From NCBI GenBank assembly GCA_964636275.1, contig CAZWRN010000026.1, forward strand, positions 1-16,085: a stretch of DNA of 16,085 nt. The letters run 5' to 3'. The notes beneath the pieces were generated by a model. The model did no database searches and was not told the DNA's origin. It saw only the letters and a list, made by a program, of their open reading frames with translations. Source of the DNA: CAZWRN01 sp964636275. Its GTDB lineage: Bacteria > Patescibacteriota > Microgenomatia > Daviesbacterales > UBA10151. Made by a program: the position numbers and the translations under genes. This document shows positions 6,308 through 13,854 of the stretch, in pieces; the first letter of the stretch is position 1; each line of letters opens with the position of its first letter.

Positions 6308-7578
6308 TTTTTCGGTAAAAAAGCTTTCGCTCTTAATTTACGATGGTATGTAATAGCAAACCGGTGAGATTCATCACGGATTTTTTGAATTAAACGCAGA
6401 CCCATATTCCTTTTTGGCAGCTTAACCACTTCACCTTCCGGAGGATAAAGCCATTCCATTCTTTTAGCGATACCAAAAATAGGCACCTGAATACCGGCTT
6501 TCTGATGAACTTTATAGACTACCTGCACTTGACCTCTACCGCCATCTATAATGAACAGATCCGGCAACGGCCATTCCGGATGCTTTAAACGCCTGGCAGC
6601 CATCTCAGCATGCATTGCATAATCATTTGGCTTTCCCGTGATCTTAATTTTAAAACGTCTATACTGGGATTTATCGATTTCACCATTGGTCAGCACCACC
6701 ATTGAACCAGTCGCATCAGTCCCCTGAAAATTGGAAATGTCATAACACTCAATTCGTTGTGGTAAGGTTGGTAAGTTTAGAGCTGATTGTAAATCTTCCA
6801 TACCCTGTTGATTTAGGTTGTCCAAAAAGTTGGGATTTTCCAAGTATCCCTGAATCTTGGTGGGTGAGGTCAGATATGCAATCCCATCAATAATTTTTTT
6901 GATTTTAGCTGCCTGTTCATATGCTAGCCGGTCGGCCTGTTTAGTCATCTCAGATTGTAGATCATCCAACAGCTCCTGTTTTTTCCCTTCCATAAATTTG
7001 CTAAACCGATTCAAAATTTGTTTGTATTCTTCCGCTGAAATCACCCCCACACAGGCACCAGGACACTGGCCGATATGATAATAAAAACAGGGCCTTTTAG
7101 TTTTATTTTTTGGACCAACTGGATTTGCACACCAAGGAAAAACTCGACGTAATTTTTTCAGAGTTTGTTTGACGGTGGTCGAAGAAGGAAAAGGCCCAAA
7201 ATATTTCCACATTTTTGCAATATCATGCTTTCTAAGTGTAATTACTTTGGGGAATTCCTCTTTGGTGATACCCACATACAAATAGTCTTTATCATCAGTT
7301 AATTTGATATTGTATAAAGGTAAATACTGTTTGATCAGATTGGCTTCTAAAATCAATGCCTCTATCTCTGACTCCACTACTGTTGTTTCCACAGATGCTA
7401 TATTTTGAACCAAATGATAGGTTTTAGTGTCTTTGGCCTGACCATTAAAATAGGAAGAAACCCGGTTGTGCAAATCAACCGCTTTTCCCACATAAATAAT
7501 CTTCCCGCTACTATCTTTGTATCGATAAACACCAGGTTTGTGTGGAATTTGCGATGGATCAATAAATGAAGGCAACAT
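6304..7578 (-). CDS. uvrC: Excinuclease ABC subunit UvrC, short form lacking the C-terminal HhH pair
   Basis: Nuclease of nucleotide excision repair that cuts DNA on both sides of a lesion in the UvrB-DNA complex. GIY-YIG domain: GVYRY at 16-20, YVGKA at 29-33, R39, and catalytic E78 in LILEANLIK. Four cysteines (C150, C164, C172, C176) are spaced much like the reported Fe-S cysteines of E. coli UvrC. A UvrB-binding (UVR) motif lies near 205-235. The second, RNase H-like nuclease keeps D280 (CYDIS), D345 (IDGGRGQ) and H412 (FAITYHR). At 424 aa it is far shorter than the usual ~600: the linker between the UVR motif and the RNase H domain is cut down, and the protein ends right after LRAKAFLPKK with no tandem helix-hairpin-helix domain. 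First gene of a five-gene run; TATAAT ends 6 nt before its ATG. Confidence 0.95.
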   Translation of the reverse strand: MLPSFIDPSQIPHKPGVYRYKDSSGKIIYVGKAVDLHNRVSSYFNGQAKDTKTYHLVQNIASVETTVVESEIEALILEANLIKQYLPLYNIKLTDDKDYLYVGITKEEFPKVITLRKHDIAKMWKYFGPFPSSTTVKQTLKKLRRVFPWCANPVGPKNKTKRPCFYYHIGQCPGACVGVISAEEYKQILNRFSKFMEGKKQELLDDLQSEMTKQADRLAYEQAAKIKKIIDGIAYLTSPTKIQGYLENPNFLDNLNQQGMEDLQSALNLPTLPQRIECYDISNFQGTDATGSMVVLTNGEIDKSQYRRFKIKITGKPNDYAMHAEMAARRLKHPEWPLPDLFIIDGGRGQVQVVYKVHQKAGIQVPIFGIAKRMEWLYPPEGEVVKLPKRNMGLRLIQKIRDESHRFAITYHRKLRAKAFLPKK

Positions 7579-7584
7579 ACCAAT

Positions 7585-7590
7585 ATTATA
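7585..7590 (-). promoter_or_regulatory. -10 box of the uvrC operon (leaderless start)
   Basis: Perfect TATAAT on the minus strand with exactly 6 nt (ATTGGT) between it and the ATG at 7578, so the expected transcription start is the A of the ATG. No Shine-Dalgarno sequence is possible. Confidence 0.65.
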
Positions 7591-7600
7591 CCTTATAATA

Positions 7601-7729
7601 AATCCTAATATCGAAATCCTAAATATAAAATAAATTCAAATATTTAAATTCTATATTTCTGAAACTTTTTAATTTAGTTTTGAATTTTGGTTATTATCTA
7701 GCATTTAGAGCTTCGAATTTAGCGTTTAA
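7601..7729. repeat. Degenerate heptamer-repeat / inverted element in the uvrC-transglutaminase spacer
   Basis: Very AT-rich. The left end reads in 7-bp steps AATCCTA (7601-7607), ATATCGA, AATCCTA (7615-7621), AATATAA. The right end reads CATTTAG (7702-7708), AGCTTCG, AATTTAG (7716-7722), CGTTTAA. CTAAAT-type units at the left are roughly the reverse complement of ATTTAG-type units at the right, so the whole stretch is a loose inverted repeat. It runs into the stop codon of the transglutaminase-like gene. Similar heptamers lie upstream of uvrB. The function is unknown; no open reading frame is evident. Confidence 0.45.
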
Positions 7730-9615
7730 TTCTTCTTTGGGTGAACAAATTTAATACCATCATGACCAATTCGTAAATGAAGTCCTAGCACAACTATATA
7801 AATTGCCAATATGACTACTAAAACTCCCACTGCACTAAACAACAGTACTGGAGATTTATAAAAAGGCACAACTGCTACATCTTTATAATAAACCTGGTCT
7901 CCATACCCAACCAAAATAAAATCAGTATATGAATCTGTTAATGAACCAGTCTTGATATCAAGCAACATCTCAACCATGCCAAATGGAGGTATTTCTGCCA
8001 CATCAGTAGTAATTTGGTTGACCCCTTGTTTATTGTCTCCCTGGACAAATTTAATCTGTTTAGAAGATAACGTTAGTGATCCTTTGGGATAAGAGACATT
8101 TCCAGTATTCTCAATTCTCAGTTTTGCCTGCTGTGGAAAACCACTATAAACAGTATCTTTCACTTCCATGAAAATACTAATTTTTTTATCCTCAACCAGC
8201 TGTTGTTCGGTAAATGTAATTACTGCGTCTTTCGGGGCTTTTGGGTCTGTAGAAGAAATACCCCTCTTTACTACAGCCAAATGATTGATCAAAGATTGAG
8301 AAAAATAGTCCACTCCACCACTTGTACTCTCCCAGGTCGGATCTACCGCTTTCCATCTGCCCTCCTCATCATAAAATTCCACCCATGAATGCAGATTTTT
8401 CCCTTCATACGACAATGGACGCAAATCCAAATTATTACTAAAAACAACTCCGATCAGTTGACGGGTAGGTATACCTACTGAACGCGCTAACGCTATCAAC
8501 AAATCTGCATATTCAGCGCTTAAAGATTTATCCGGATTTGTCAAAGCAGTCATCGAACCAAGCCGGTTGAATTTATTTTCATCCATTCGGGTTGTATCAA
8601 AATGTAATGTCGAAACCACGTATTCATACAGCTTGCGCATTTTTTGGTCGCTGGTTGTATCTGTTTTATCGATTAAACTTTCAGCTTTTGTCCTAATCTG
8701 CGGGTTTGCCGAATCCCAATATGTATTGTTTGAAGTCAGTTTAGATTCCAGAGCCCTCGATAAAGGACTAAATTTCTTATCCGGAACAACATTTACTTTT
8801 GCCAATCCAGTCACAGTCACGGTCATCTTATCTCGCCTATTGATTCTAAAAAAAGCCCGATAATTACCATCTTCATCCAGGCTCACCTGATCTGGTTTTG
8901 GTTCAATATTTTTTATTAAAATTTGTTGAAAAGCACTTGGGGTTGGCAATCCAATGCTTTCTACTTTGGGCAATATAGTGTCATTTTCAAGTTCATACTG
9001 CAAAGCAAAATCAAAGGTCTGGTTACTACCAAAAATACCTAGAACCCCGGACTGAGTTAGTTGATCCTTATTAAAAGTAAAATTCAGCCGACCAGCACTT
9101 TCTGACTGATTCTTTGGTTCCGGGGTCATAAAAGAGGAATCCCCCAAAGAAACTGGAACACTTACATTCAAAACATAGGCGCTTACCTCTTCGGCCGATC
9201 CGACTTTGGGCACTGATACGGTAGTAATATCACCATTTTTTTGGACAAAATCAGGTGAGGTAAAGTTGAGATCAAACGAATATTGTTTATCTTTACCACC
9301 AACCTGTTTGGTAAATTTGACAGTTATTTGGCTCTTTTTACCCTGTCTCTCCACCACTACTTCCAAAGGGCCATCGGTGTCTCTGGCTGTGACATTTTCC
9401 AGATTGGCAGCACTGATCAATAAACTAAAACTAGATGGGAAAAATTTGTCTGTATTATTTTTTAAAGTAACTTTTTCATTTACGGCCGTCTGCCCTTGTT
9501 CATCAATGTCGTATTTAACGTTGTAGGAAGCACTAAATTCACCTTCAGCCTCTACAACTTGAGGGATAAACAATAAAATAACAGCCCAAAAAAATCCAAC
9601 AATCAACCGCTTCAT
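7726..9615 (-). CDS. Exported transglutaminase-like protein with Ser at the catalytic Cys position
   Basis: 629 aa. Signal peptide 1-23 (basic MKR, hydrophobic core, VEA|EG), a beta-rich extracellular N-terminal half, a transglutaminase-like core about 320-430, another beta region, a C-terminal membrane helix (about 589-612) and a short basic cytoplasmic tail. The core is clear: YADLLIALARSVGIPTRQLIG, then H409 in NLHSWVEFYD and D425 in AVDPTWE, the His and Asp of the papain-like triad. Where family members have GxC(T/D)EYA, this protein has SLSAEYA, placing S366 at the nucleophile; the codon is a clear AGC. The domain is therefore probably inactive as a Cys enzyme, perhaps a binding or peptidoglycan-recognition module, or a Ser variant (inference). 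An extended -10 TGATACAAT ends 6 nt before the ATG, so it has its own promoter. Confidence 0.88.
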   Translation of the reverse strand: MKRLIVGFFWAVILLFIPQVVEAEGEFSASYNVKYDIDEQGQTAVNEKVTLKNNTDKFFPSSFSLLISAANLENVTARDTDGPLEVVVERQGKKSQITVKFTKQVGGKDKQYSFDLNFTSPDFVQKNGDITTVSVPKVGSAEEVSAYVLNVSVPVSLGDSSFMTPEPKNQSESAGRLNFTFNKDQLTQSGVLGIFGSNQTFDFALQYELENDTILPKVESIGLPTPSAFQQILIKNIEPKPDQVSLDEDGNYRAFFRINRRDKMTVTVTGLAKVNVVPDKKFSPLSRALESKLTSNNTYWDSANPQIRTKAESLIDKTDTTSDQKMRKLYEYVVSTLHFDTTRMDENKFNRLGSMTALTNPDKSLSAEYADLLIALARSVGIPTRQLIGVVFSNNLDLRPLSYEGKNLHSWVEFYDEEGRWKAVDPTWESTSGGVDYFSQSLINHLAVVKRGISSTDPKAPKDAVITFTEQQLVEDKKISIFMEVKDTVYSGFPQQAKLRIENTGNVSYPKGSLTLSSKQIKFVQGDNKQGVNQITTDVAEIPPFGMVEMLLDIKTGSLTDSYTDFILVGYGDQVYYKDVAVVPFYKSPVLLFSAVGVLVVILAIYIVVLGLHLRIGHDGIKFVHPKKN

Positions 9616-9621
9616 AGATTT

Positions 9622-9630
9622 ATTGTATCA
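9622..9630 (-). promoter_or_regulatory. Extended -10 box of the transglutaminase-like gene (leaderless start)
   Basis: Minus strand TGATACAAT (TGn plus TACAAT), followed by exactly 6 nt (AAATCT) and the ATG at 9615. The predicted start is the A of the ATG. Confidence 0.6.
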
Positions 9631-9644
9631 GAAGAAGTAATAAG

Positions 9645-10160
9645 TTACTGTGTGAATTTCCGAGTTAATCCAGTTTTAAATTGATGAGGGTTAGCTTTTC
9701 TGGGAGAACCGTATACACTGCCTTGACTCACATCCAAAATACCAAAATTGCTTGGATAACTTTTATTTCGAGCCCGTCTCATTTGATCAAAAGAACTATG
9801 ATTCCCACCAATCATCCAAACTCCATTTTGAACCCCTTGATGAACGCTTCGGGTGATCATGTGTTTAGGAATTCCCAAAATCAAGCCTTCTTCTAACAAT
9901 TCGCTTCGAAAAGCCTCAACCAAATTGGGATTTGGAATTCCAGACTTTTTCATTGCATCAGTAATAAAACGAACGTCCATCCTTAAATCTCTATATCGCC
10001 CGCCAACAAACTCATCTATTGTACACAAAACTCTTTCGAGTCCACCTTGATAGGCTAAAACAAAGTCCGGTTTATAAACAATATCCTGATAAAGTCTGGA
10101 GCATGATGTAACTTCGTTTGACACCTGTCTAATTAATTCTAAACGATCAGAGCTCAACAT
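9645..10160 (-). CDS. Hypothetical soluble protein
   Basis: 171 aa from the ATG at 10160 (MLSSDRLELIRQ). The frame extends to a TTG at 10184, but that extension would be translated from inside the TATAAT box, so the ATG is preferred. No signal peptide, membrane helix or recognisable motif. The N-terminal two-thirds look alpha-helical with balanced charge; the C-terminal 50 residues are rich in Gly, Asn, Ser and basic residues (SSFDQMRRARNKSYPSNFG) and may be flexible or nucleic-acid binding (weak inference). It lies between uvrA and the transglutaminase-like gene, with its own promoter. I do not recognise the family. Coding status is supported by the length of the frame, the lack of a better frame opposite, and the promoter placement. 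Confidence 0.7.
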   Translation of the reverse strand: MLSSDRLELIRQVSNEVTSCSRLYQDIVYKPDFVLAYQGGLERVLCTIDEFVGGRYRDLRMDVRFITDAMKKSGIPNPNLVEAFRSELLEEGLILGIPKHMITRSVHQGVQNGVWMIGGNHSSFDQMRRARNKSYPSNFGILDVSQGSVYGSPRKANPHQFKTGLTRKFTQ

Positions 10161-10166
10161 ATAAGA

Positions 10167-10172
10167 ATTATA
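10167..10172 (-). promoter_or_regulatory. -10 box of the hypothetical gene (leaderless start)
   Basis: Perfect TATAAT on the minus strand followed by exactly 6 nt (TCTTAT) and the ATG at 10160. It sits in the 42-bp gap after the uvrA stop and decides the start codon. Confidence 0.62.
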
Positions 10173-10202
10173 TAAATATATCAAAGTTACGCAATCGGTT
10201 AA

Positions 10203-13103
10203 CTAAATCATTTTAGCTAAATATCGACCAGTATGAGATTTGGGGTTGGCGGCAATATCCTGTGGCGTACCTTCAGCAATGATCTGACCTCCACCCTGAC
10301 CACCTTCCGGCCCCAGATCAATCACCCAATCGGTATTTTTAATCACATCCAGATTGTGCTCAATGATGATTACCGAATTACCCAAAGCTACCAACTTACG
10401 CAAAATTTTAAGTAATCTTTCAATATCAGCAAAATGCAACCCAGTGGTTGGTTCATCTAAAATATAAACTGTTTTTCCGGTTTGACGTTTTGATAGCTCT
10501 GAGGACAACTTTATTCGCTGTGCTTCACCACCTGACAATGTTGTCGCAGACTGACCCAAACGAACATAACCCAAACCAACGTCATTCAACACTGAGATCT
10601 TATTTTTGATCTGCGGAATATTATTGAAAAAATCTAATGCTTCTTCAACAGTCATATCCAAAACCTGAGAGATATTTTTATCCTTAAAGGTGATCTCTAA
10701 AGCTTCGCGGTTGTACCTTTTCCCCTCACAAGCTTCACATGTGACAAAAACATCAGGCAAAAACTGCATCTCTATTTTGATCTGCCCTTCACCCTCACAG
10801 ACTTCACATCGACCACCTTTGACATTAAAACTAAACCGACCAGGTCCGTATCCGCGAATCTTAGCTTCGGGTGAATTGGCAAACAGCTCTCTGATAAATG
10901 TAAATGCTCCTGTATAAGTGGCTGGGTTGGAACGTGGTGTACGACCAATTGGCGACTGATCTACCAACACCACTTTATCTAGATTTTCTAATCCTAAAAT
11001 TTCTTTATGCTGCCCTGGTTTTTCCCGGGATTTATAGATCTTTTGGGCTAAAGATTTGTATAAAATATCATGCACTAAAGTGGATTTTCCTGAACCAGAA
11101 ACGCCGGTCACAGTTACAAATTTACCTAGTGGAAATTTTACATTAACATTTTTTAAATTGTGGTCTGAGGCCCCGACTACCTCCAGAAAACCTTTTTCTT
11201 CACTACGCTTTGTTTCTCCCAAAACCTCAATTTTTTTCTTACCGGATAAGTATTTTCCTGTCAAGGAATCTGGATTTTCCATCACCTCTTTCGGTGTACC
11301 ATGAGCCACAATCCTACCTCCATGTTCACCGGCTCCAGGTCCAATTTCGAACAAGTAATCAGCCTCCTCCATCGTTTCAGCATCATGTTCATTAACAATT
11401 ACTGTATTACCCAAATCCCGCAACCGCTTTAAAGTACCAATCAGCCGGGTATTATCTCGCTGATGCAATCCGATCGATGGCTCATCCAGTACATACAAAA
11501 CTCCCGATAAACCAGACCCAATCTGGGAAGCCAATCTGATCCGCTGAGACTCACCTCCTGCCAAGGTCATTGAAGCCCGATCAAGTGTCAGATAATCCAA
11601 CCCAACATCGACTAAAAACTGCAACCGTGACTGAATTTCTTTGAGTATCGAACTACCGATCTGAATCTCTCGTTCATTGAGTAATGGCTTTTGAAGTGTT
11701 TTAACCCAGTCCAAAGCTTCCTTGATCGAAAAACTTGTGATCTCAGCGATATTGAGTTTATCGATAGTCACCGACAATGATTCATCTTTCAGTCTCGCAC
11801 CATGGCATTTTTTACAAATTTCACTGACCATATACTTTTCTACTTCGGTTTTAACCCACTGAGATTCGGTATCGTGGTATCGTTCTTTTAGATATTCGAT
11901 CAAGCCTTTGTATGTAGAATAAAAAGATGTCATCCGACCCTGACGATTACGTCCAGCTACATTAAACTGTTTCTCTCCGGCCCCATGCAGCAAAATATTT
12001 CGAGCACCATCAGACAACATGCCCAATCTGGTATTCATATCAAATCCATATTCTTTACCTACGGATTCAACTAGTCTGGTAAACCAGGTTTCATTAGAAC
12101 CCAGCTTACTCCAGGGTAGAATACCTCCTTCCGCAATGGATAAAATTGGATTTAAGATCGCATTTGGATCAATTTCTAAGATAGTTCCTAGACCGGTACA
12201 CTCAGGACAAGCACCATGAGGTGAGTTGAAAGAAAACATCCGCGGCTCAATCTCGGGTAAAGCAATATTATCGATCGGACAGGCAAATCTTTCTGAAAAA
12301 AGATGATCTTCGGTTTTTTTCGGACTGGCTGGAAAGTCGAGTGAAGCATCTAATACTTCAGAGATCACCATCGTCCCTTCAGCTAGCTTTAAAGCCGATT
12401 CGACAGACTGAGTAATTCTTGAGTTCAGAGTGCCGTCTTGAATACTTTTTGTATCCAATACTAATCGGTCTACGACTACTTCAATGGTATGTTTATTGTT
12501 TTTCAGCAGCATAAAATCTTCAGATAAGTCGCGCATATGTCCATCAATTCGGATTCTGGAGAAACCTTTTTTACGCAAATCTTCAAATAAAGAGGTAAAT
12601 TCACCTTTGCGATCCTTGACCACTGGAGCCAAGATCATAATTCGAAACTGTTTTTTATTGGCCTCTTTGGCCATTTTAAATACTAGCCCCACAATCTGCT
12701 CAACACTCATCCGGGAGATCTCCCGACCACAGACAGGACAGTGAGGATGACCAATTCTGGCAAATAACAGTCGCATATAATCGTAAATTTCAGTGGTAGT
12801 GCCTACCGTAGAGCGAGGATTGTGAGATGCAGCTTTCTGATCAATAGAAATAGCTGGCGACAGCCCTTCGATATAGTCAACGTCAGGCTTATCCATGACG
12901 CCTAAAAACTGTCTGGCATAAGCGGATAAAGACTCCACATAACGACGCTGTCCTTCCGCATAAAGAGTATCGAAAGCCAAAGAAGACTTACCAGATCCGG
13001 AGATCCCAGTAAAAACTACTAATTTATTCTTGGGAATAGTCAGGTCAACATTTTTGAGGTTATGTTCCCTGGCTCCTTTGATGATAATTGAATCGTTGTT
13101 CAT
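10203..13103 (-). CDS. uvrA: Excinuclease ABC subunit UvrA
   Basis: 966-aa ATPase that finds DNA damage as a dimer and loads UvrB. Two ABC modules: Walker A GISGSGKSS at 33-41 and GVSGSGKST at 667-675; signatures LAGGES (514-519) and LSGGEA (856-861); Walker B LYVLDEP (536-542) and YILDEP (880-885). Zinc modules: C122/C125 with C430/C433; C766, C769, C789 and C792 in the second half, all present; but in the remaining module the first pair reads CPID (C275, D278) instead of CPxC, while C299/C302 remain. The D278 codon is GAT at 12272-12270. Length is normal. Upstream are a TATACT box (about 47 nt away) and a palindrome at 13183-13199. No E. coli-type LexA box was noticed. It is close to uvrB and uvrC on the same strand but not in one continuous operon. 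Confidence 0.98.
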   Translation of the reverse strand: MNNDSIIIKGAREHNLKNVDLTIPKNKLVVFTGISGSGKSSLAFDTLYAEGQRRYVESLSAYARQFLGVMDKPDVDYIEGLSPAISIDQKAASHNPRSTVGTTTEIYDYMRLLFARIGHPHCPVCGREISRMSVEQIVGLVFKMAKEANKKQFRIMILAPVVKDRKGEFTSLFEDLRKKGFSRIRIDGHMRDLSEDFMLLKNNKHTIEVVVDRLVLDTKSIQDGTLNSRITQSVESALKLAEGTMVISEVLDASLDFPASPKKTEDHLFSERFACPIDNIALPEIEPRMFSFNSPHGACPECTGLGTILEIDPNAILNPILSIAEGGILPWSKLGSNETWFTRLVESVGKEYGFDMNTRLGMLSDGARNILLHGAGEKQFNVAGRNRQGRMTSFYSTYKGLIEYLKERYHDTESQWVKTEVEKYMVSEICKKCHGARLKDESLSVTIDKLNIAEITSFSIKEALDWVKTLQKPLLNEREIQIGSSILKEIQSRLQFLVDVGLDYLTLDRASMTLAGGESQRIRLASQIGSGLSGVLYVLDEPSIGLHQRDNTRLIGTLKRLRDLGNTVIVNEHDAETMEEADYLFEIGPGAGEHGGRIVAHGTPKEVMENPDSLTGKYLSGKKKIEVLGETKRSEEKGFLEVVGASDHNLKNVNVKFPLGKFVTVTGVSGSGKSTLVHDILYKSLAQKIYKSREKPGQHKEILGLENLDKVVLVDQSPIGRTPRSNPATYTGAFTFIRELFANSPEAKIRGYGPGRFSFNVKGGRCEVCEGEGQIKIEMQFLPDVFVTCEACEGKRYNREALEITFKDKNISQVLDMTVEEALDFFNNIPQIKNKISVLNDVGLGYVRLGQSATTLSGGEAQRIKLSSELSKRQTGKTVYILDEPTTGLHFADIERLLKILRKLVALGNSVIIIEHNLDVIKNTDWVIDLGPEGGQGGGQIIAEGTPQDIAANPKSHTGRYLAKMI

Positions 13104-13150
13104 AATTTTGAAGAAAAAGACGAATCTTTACCGAATTTGAAACGGCTTTT

Positions 13151-13156
13151 AGTATA
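13151..13156 (-). promoter_or_regulatory. Possible -10 box for uvrA
   Basis: TATACT on the minus strand; the predicted start near 13144 leaves about 41 nt of leader. A perfect TTGACA (13169-13164) lies only 7 nt upstream of it, too close to act as its -35. Weak call. Confidence 0.3.
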
Positions 13157-13182
13157 CACTTTTTGTCAAACTATTGAAACCC

Positions 13183-13199
13183 CCTGATTAGCAATCAGG
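13183..13199. promoter_or_regulatory. 17-bp palindrome between uvrA and the exported-protein gene
   Basis: CCTGATTAGCAATCAGG: perfect 7-bp arms around AGC. It lies in the 162-bp divergent spacer, just upstream of where a uvrA -35 would be and about 55 bp upstream of the -10 of the plus-strand gene. Both flanking genes read away from it and no T-run follows, so an operator is more likely than a terminator. Its core TTAGCAA is also the centre of the palindrome at 2423-2455. Confidence 0.4.
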
Positions 13200-13253
13200 A
13201 TACCATTTTAGTATGATTTATTTAGGTATCTAGTTATTTTGCATATTATAGGA

Positions 13254-13259
13254 TATAAT
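13254..13259 (+). promoter_or_regulatory. -10 box of the small exported protein gene (leaderless start)
   Basis: Perfect TATAAT followed by exactly 6 nt (ACCAAT) and the ATG at 13266. The frame is also open from a TTG at 13239, but that would include the promoter in the coding region, so ATG 13266 is chosen. Confidence 0.62.
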
Positions 13260-13265
13260 ACCAAT

Positions 13266-13853
13266 ATGCCTCACAGTCACGAAAGTTCTTTGAATTTTTT
13301 AAGTAATAAAAAACGAATAGGAAGATTAACTTCCTGGCTTCTTGCAGGAATTACAGGCGCAGCTACAATATATGGAGGTTTCCCATCATCCACAGAAGCC
13401 CGAACAATTAGTAGTCTTCCTCCAACAAGTTTAATTGATACCCCCTGTTCAATCCAAACATATCTTGAAGGACAAAGACCCGAATACGAAGGTCAAAATG
13501 GTTTATTTACTGTTAGAGGCTATCAAACAGGTTCTAACCCTTTAAATTCTCGATTCCTGTGGACTTTAGAATCATCTACCGTTCCTGCTGAAGGTGCACA
13601 TTATGATAAATCTACTTGGAATGTTGATATGACAGTGCTTGCTGTAGCTGCTGCGAATCAGAATGAAGCAGATCGAATTGCTCTAAAAACAAGAATCGCG
13701 ACTCTGAATGGTGATGATCTTGAAGAAACTCTCGAAACAAATCTTCCAGCAAATAACTCAGGCTGTATCAAGGGAGAACTGACCTTTATTAATGGATCTT
13801 CTAATTTGGATATTGATGGAATAAGAGTTGTAAGTACAGAACCCACTTTATAA
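13266..13853 (+). CDS. Small exported protein of unknown function
   Basis: 195 aa. After a polar start comes a basic stretch (KKRIGR, 15-20), a hydrophobic segment (about 22-38) and a possible signal-peptidase site near STEA|R (45-46), so it is probably secreted or membrane-attached. The mature part has only two cysteines (C61 and C167), which could form a disulfide, and alternates polar and beta-prone residues (LFTVRGY, RFLWTLESS, ELTFING). No family is recognised. It is the only plus-strand gene between uvrA and uvrB, and its stop is 1 bp from the uvrB stop. It has its own leaderless-type promoter. Coding status is well supported; function is open. Confidence 0.75.
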   Translation: MPHSHESSLNFLSNKKRIGRLTSWLLAGITGAATIYGGFPSSTEARTISSLPPTSLIDTPCSIQTYLEGQRPEYEGQNGLFTVRGYQTGSNPLNSRFLWTLESSTVPAEGAHYDKSTWNVDMTVLAVAAANQNEADRIALKTRIATLNGDDLEETLETNLPANNSGCIKGELTFINGSSNLDIDGIRVVSTEPTL

Positions 13854-13854
13854 T

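Noticed and set aside
6304..6310. UvrC shortened by a frameshift or assembly error
   Set aside because: The stop forms an ATGA overlap with the next gene, a normal coupled junction, and no HhH-like sequence follows in another frame; that strand and region encode the six-TM protein.
13164..13169. Perfect TTGACA -35 box upstream of uvrA (minus strand)
   Set aside because: It is only 7 nt from the TATACT box, and no -10-like hexamer lies 16-18 nt downstream, so it does not form a standard promoter.
13183..13199. Hairpin as a transcription terminator
   Set aside because: It lies between two genes that read away from it and has no T-run on either strand; an operator or chance is more likely.
13239..13265. 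TTG start for the small exported protein
   Set aside because: The extension contains the TATAAT box; the ATG at 13266 is exactly 6 nt after it.
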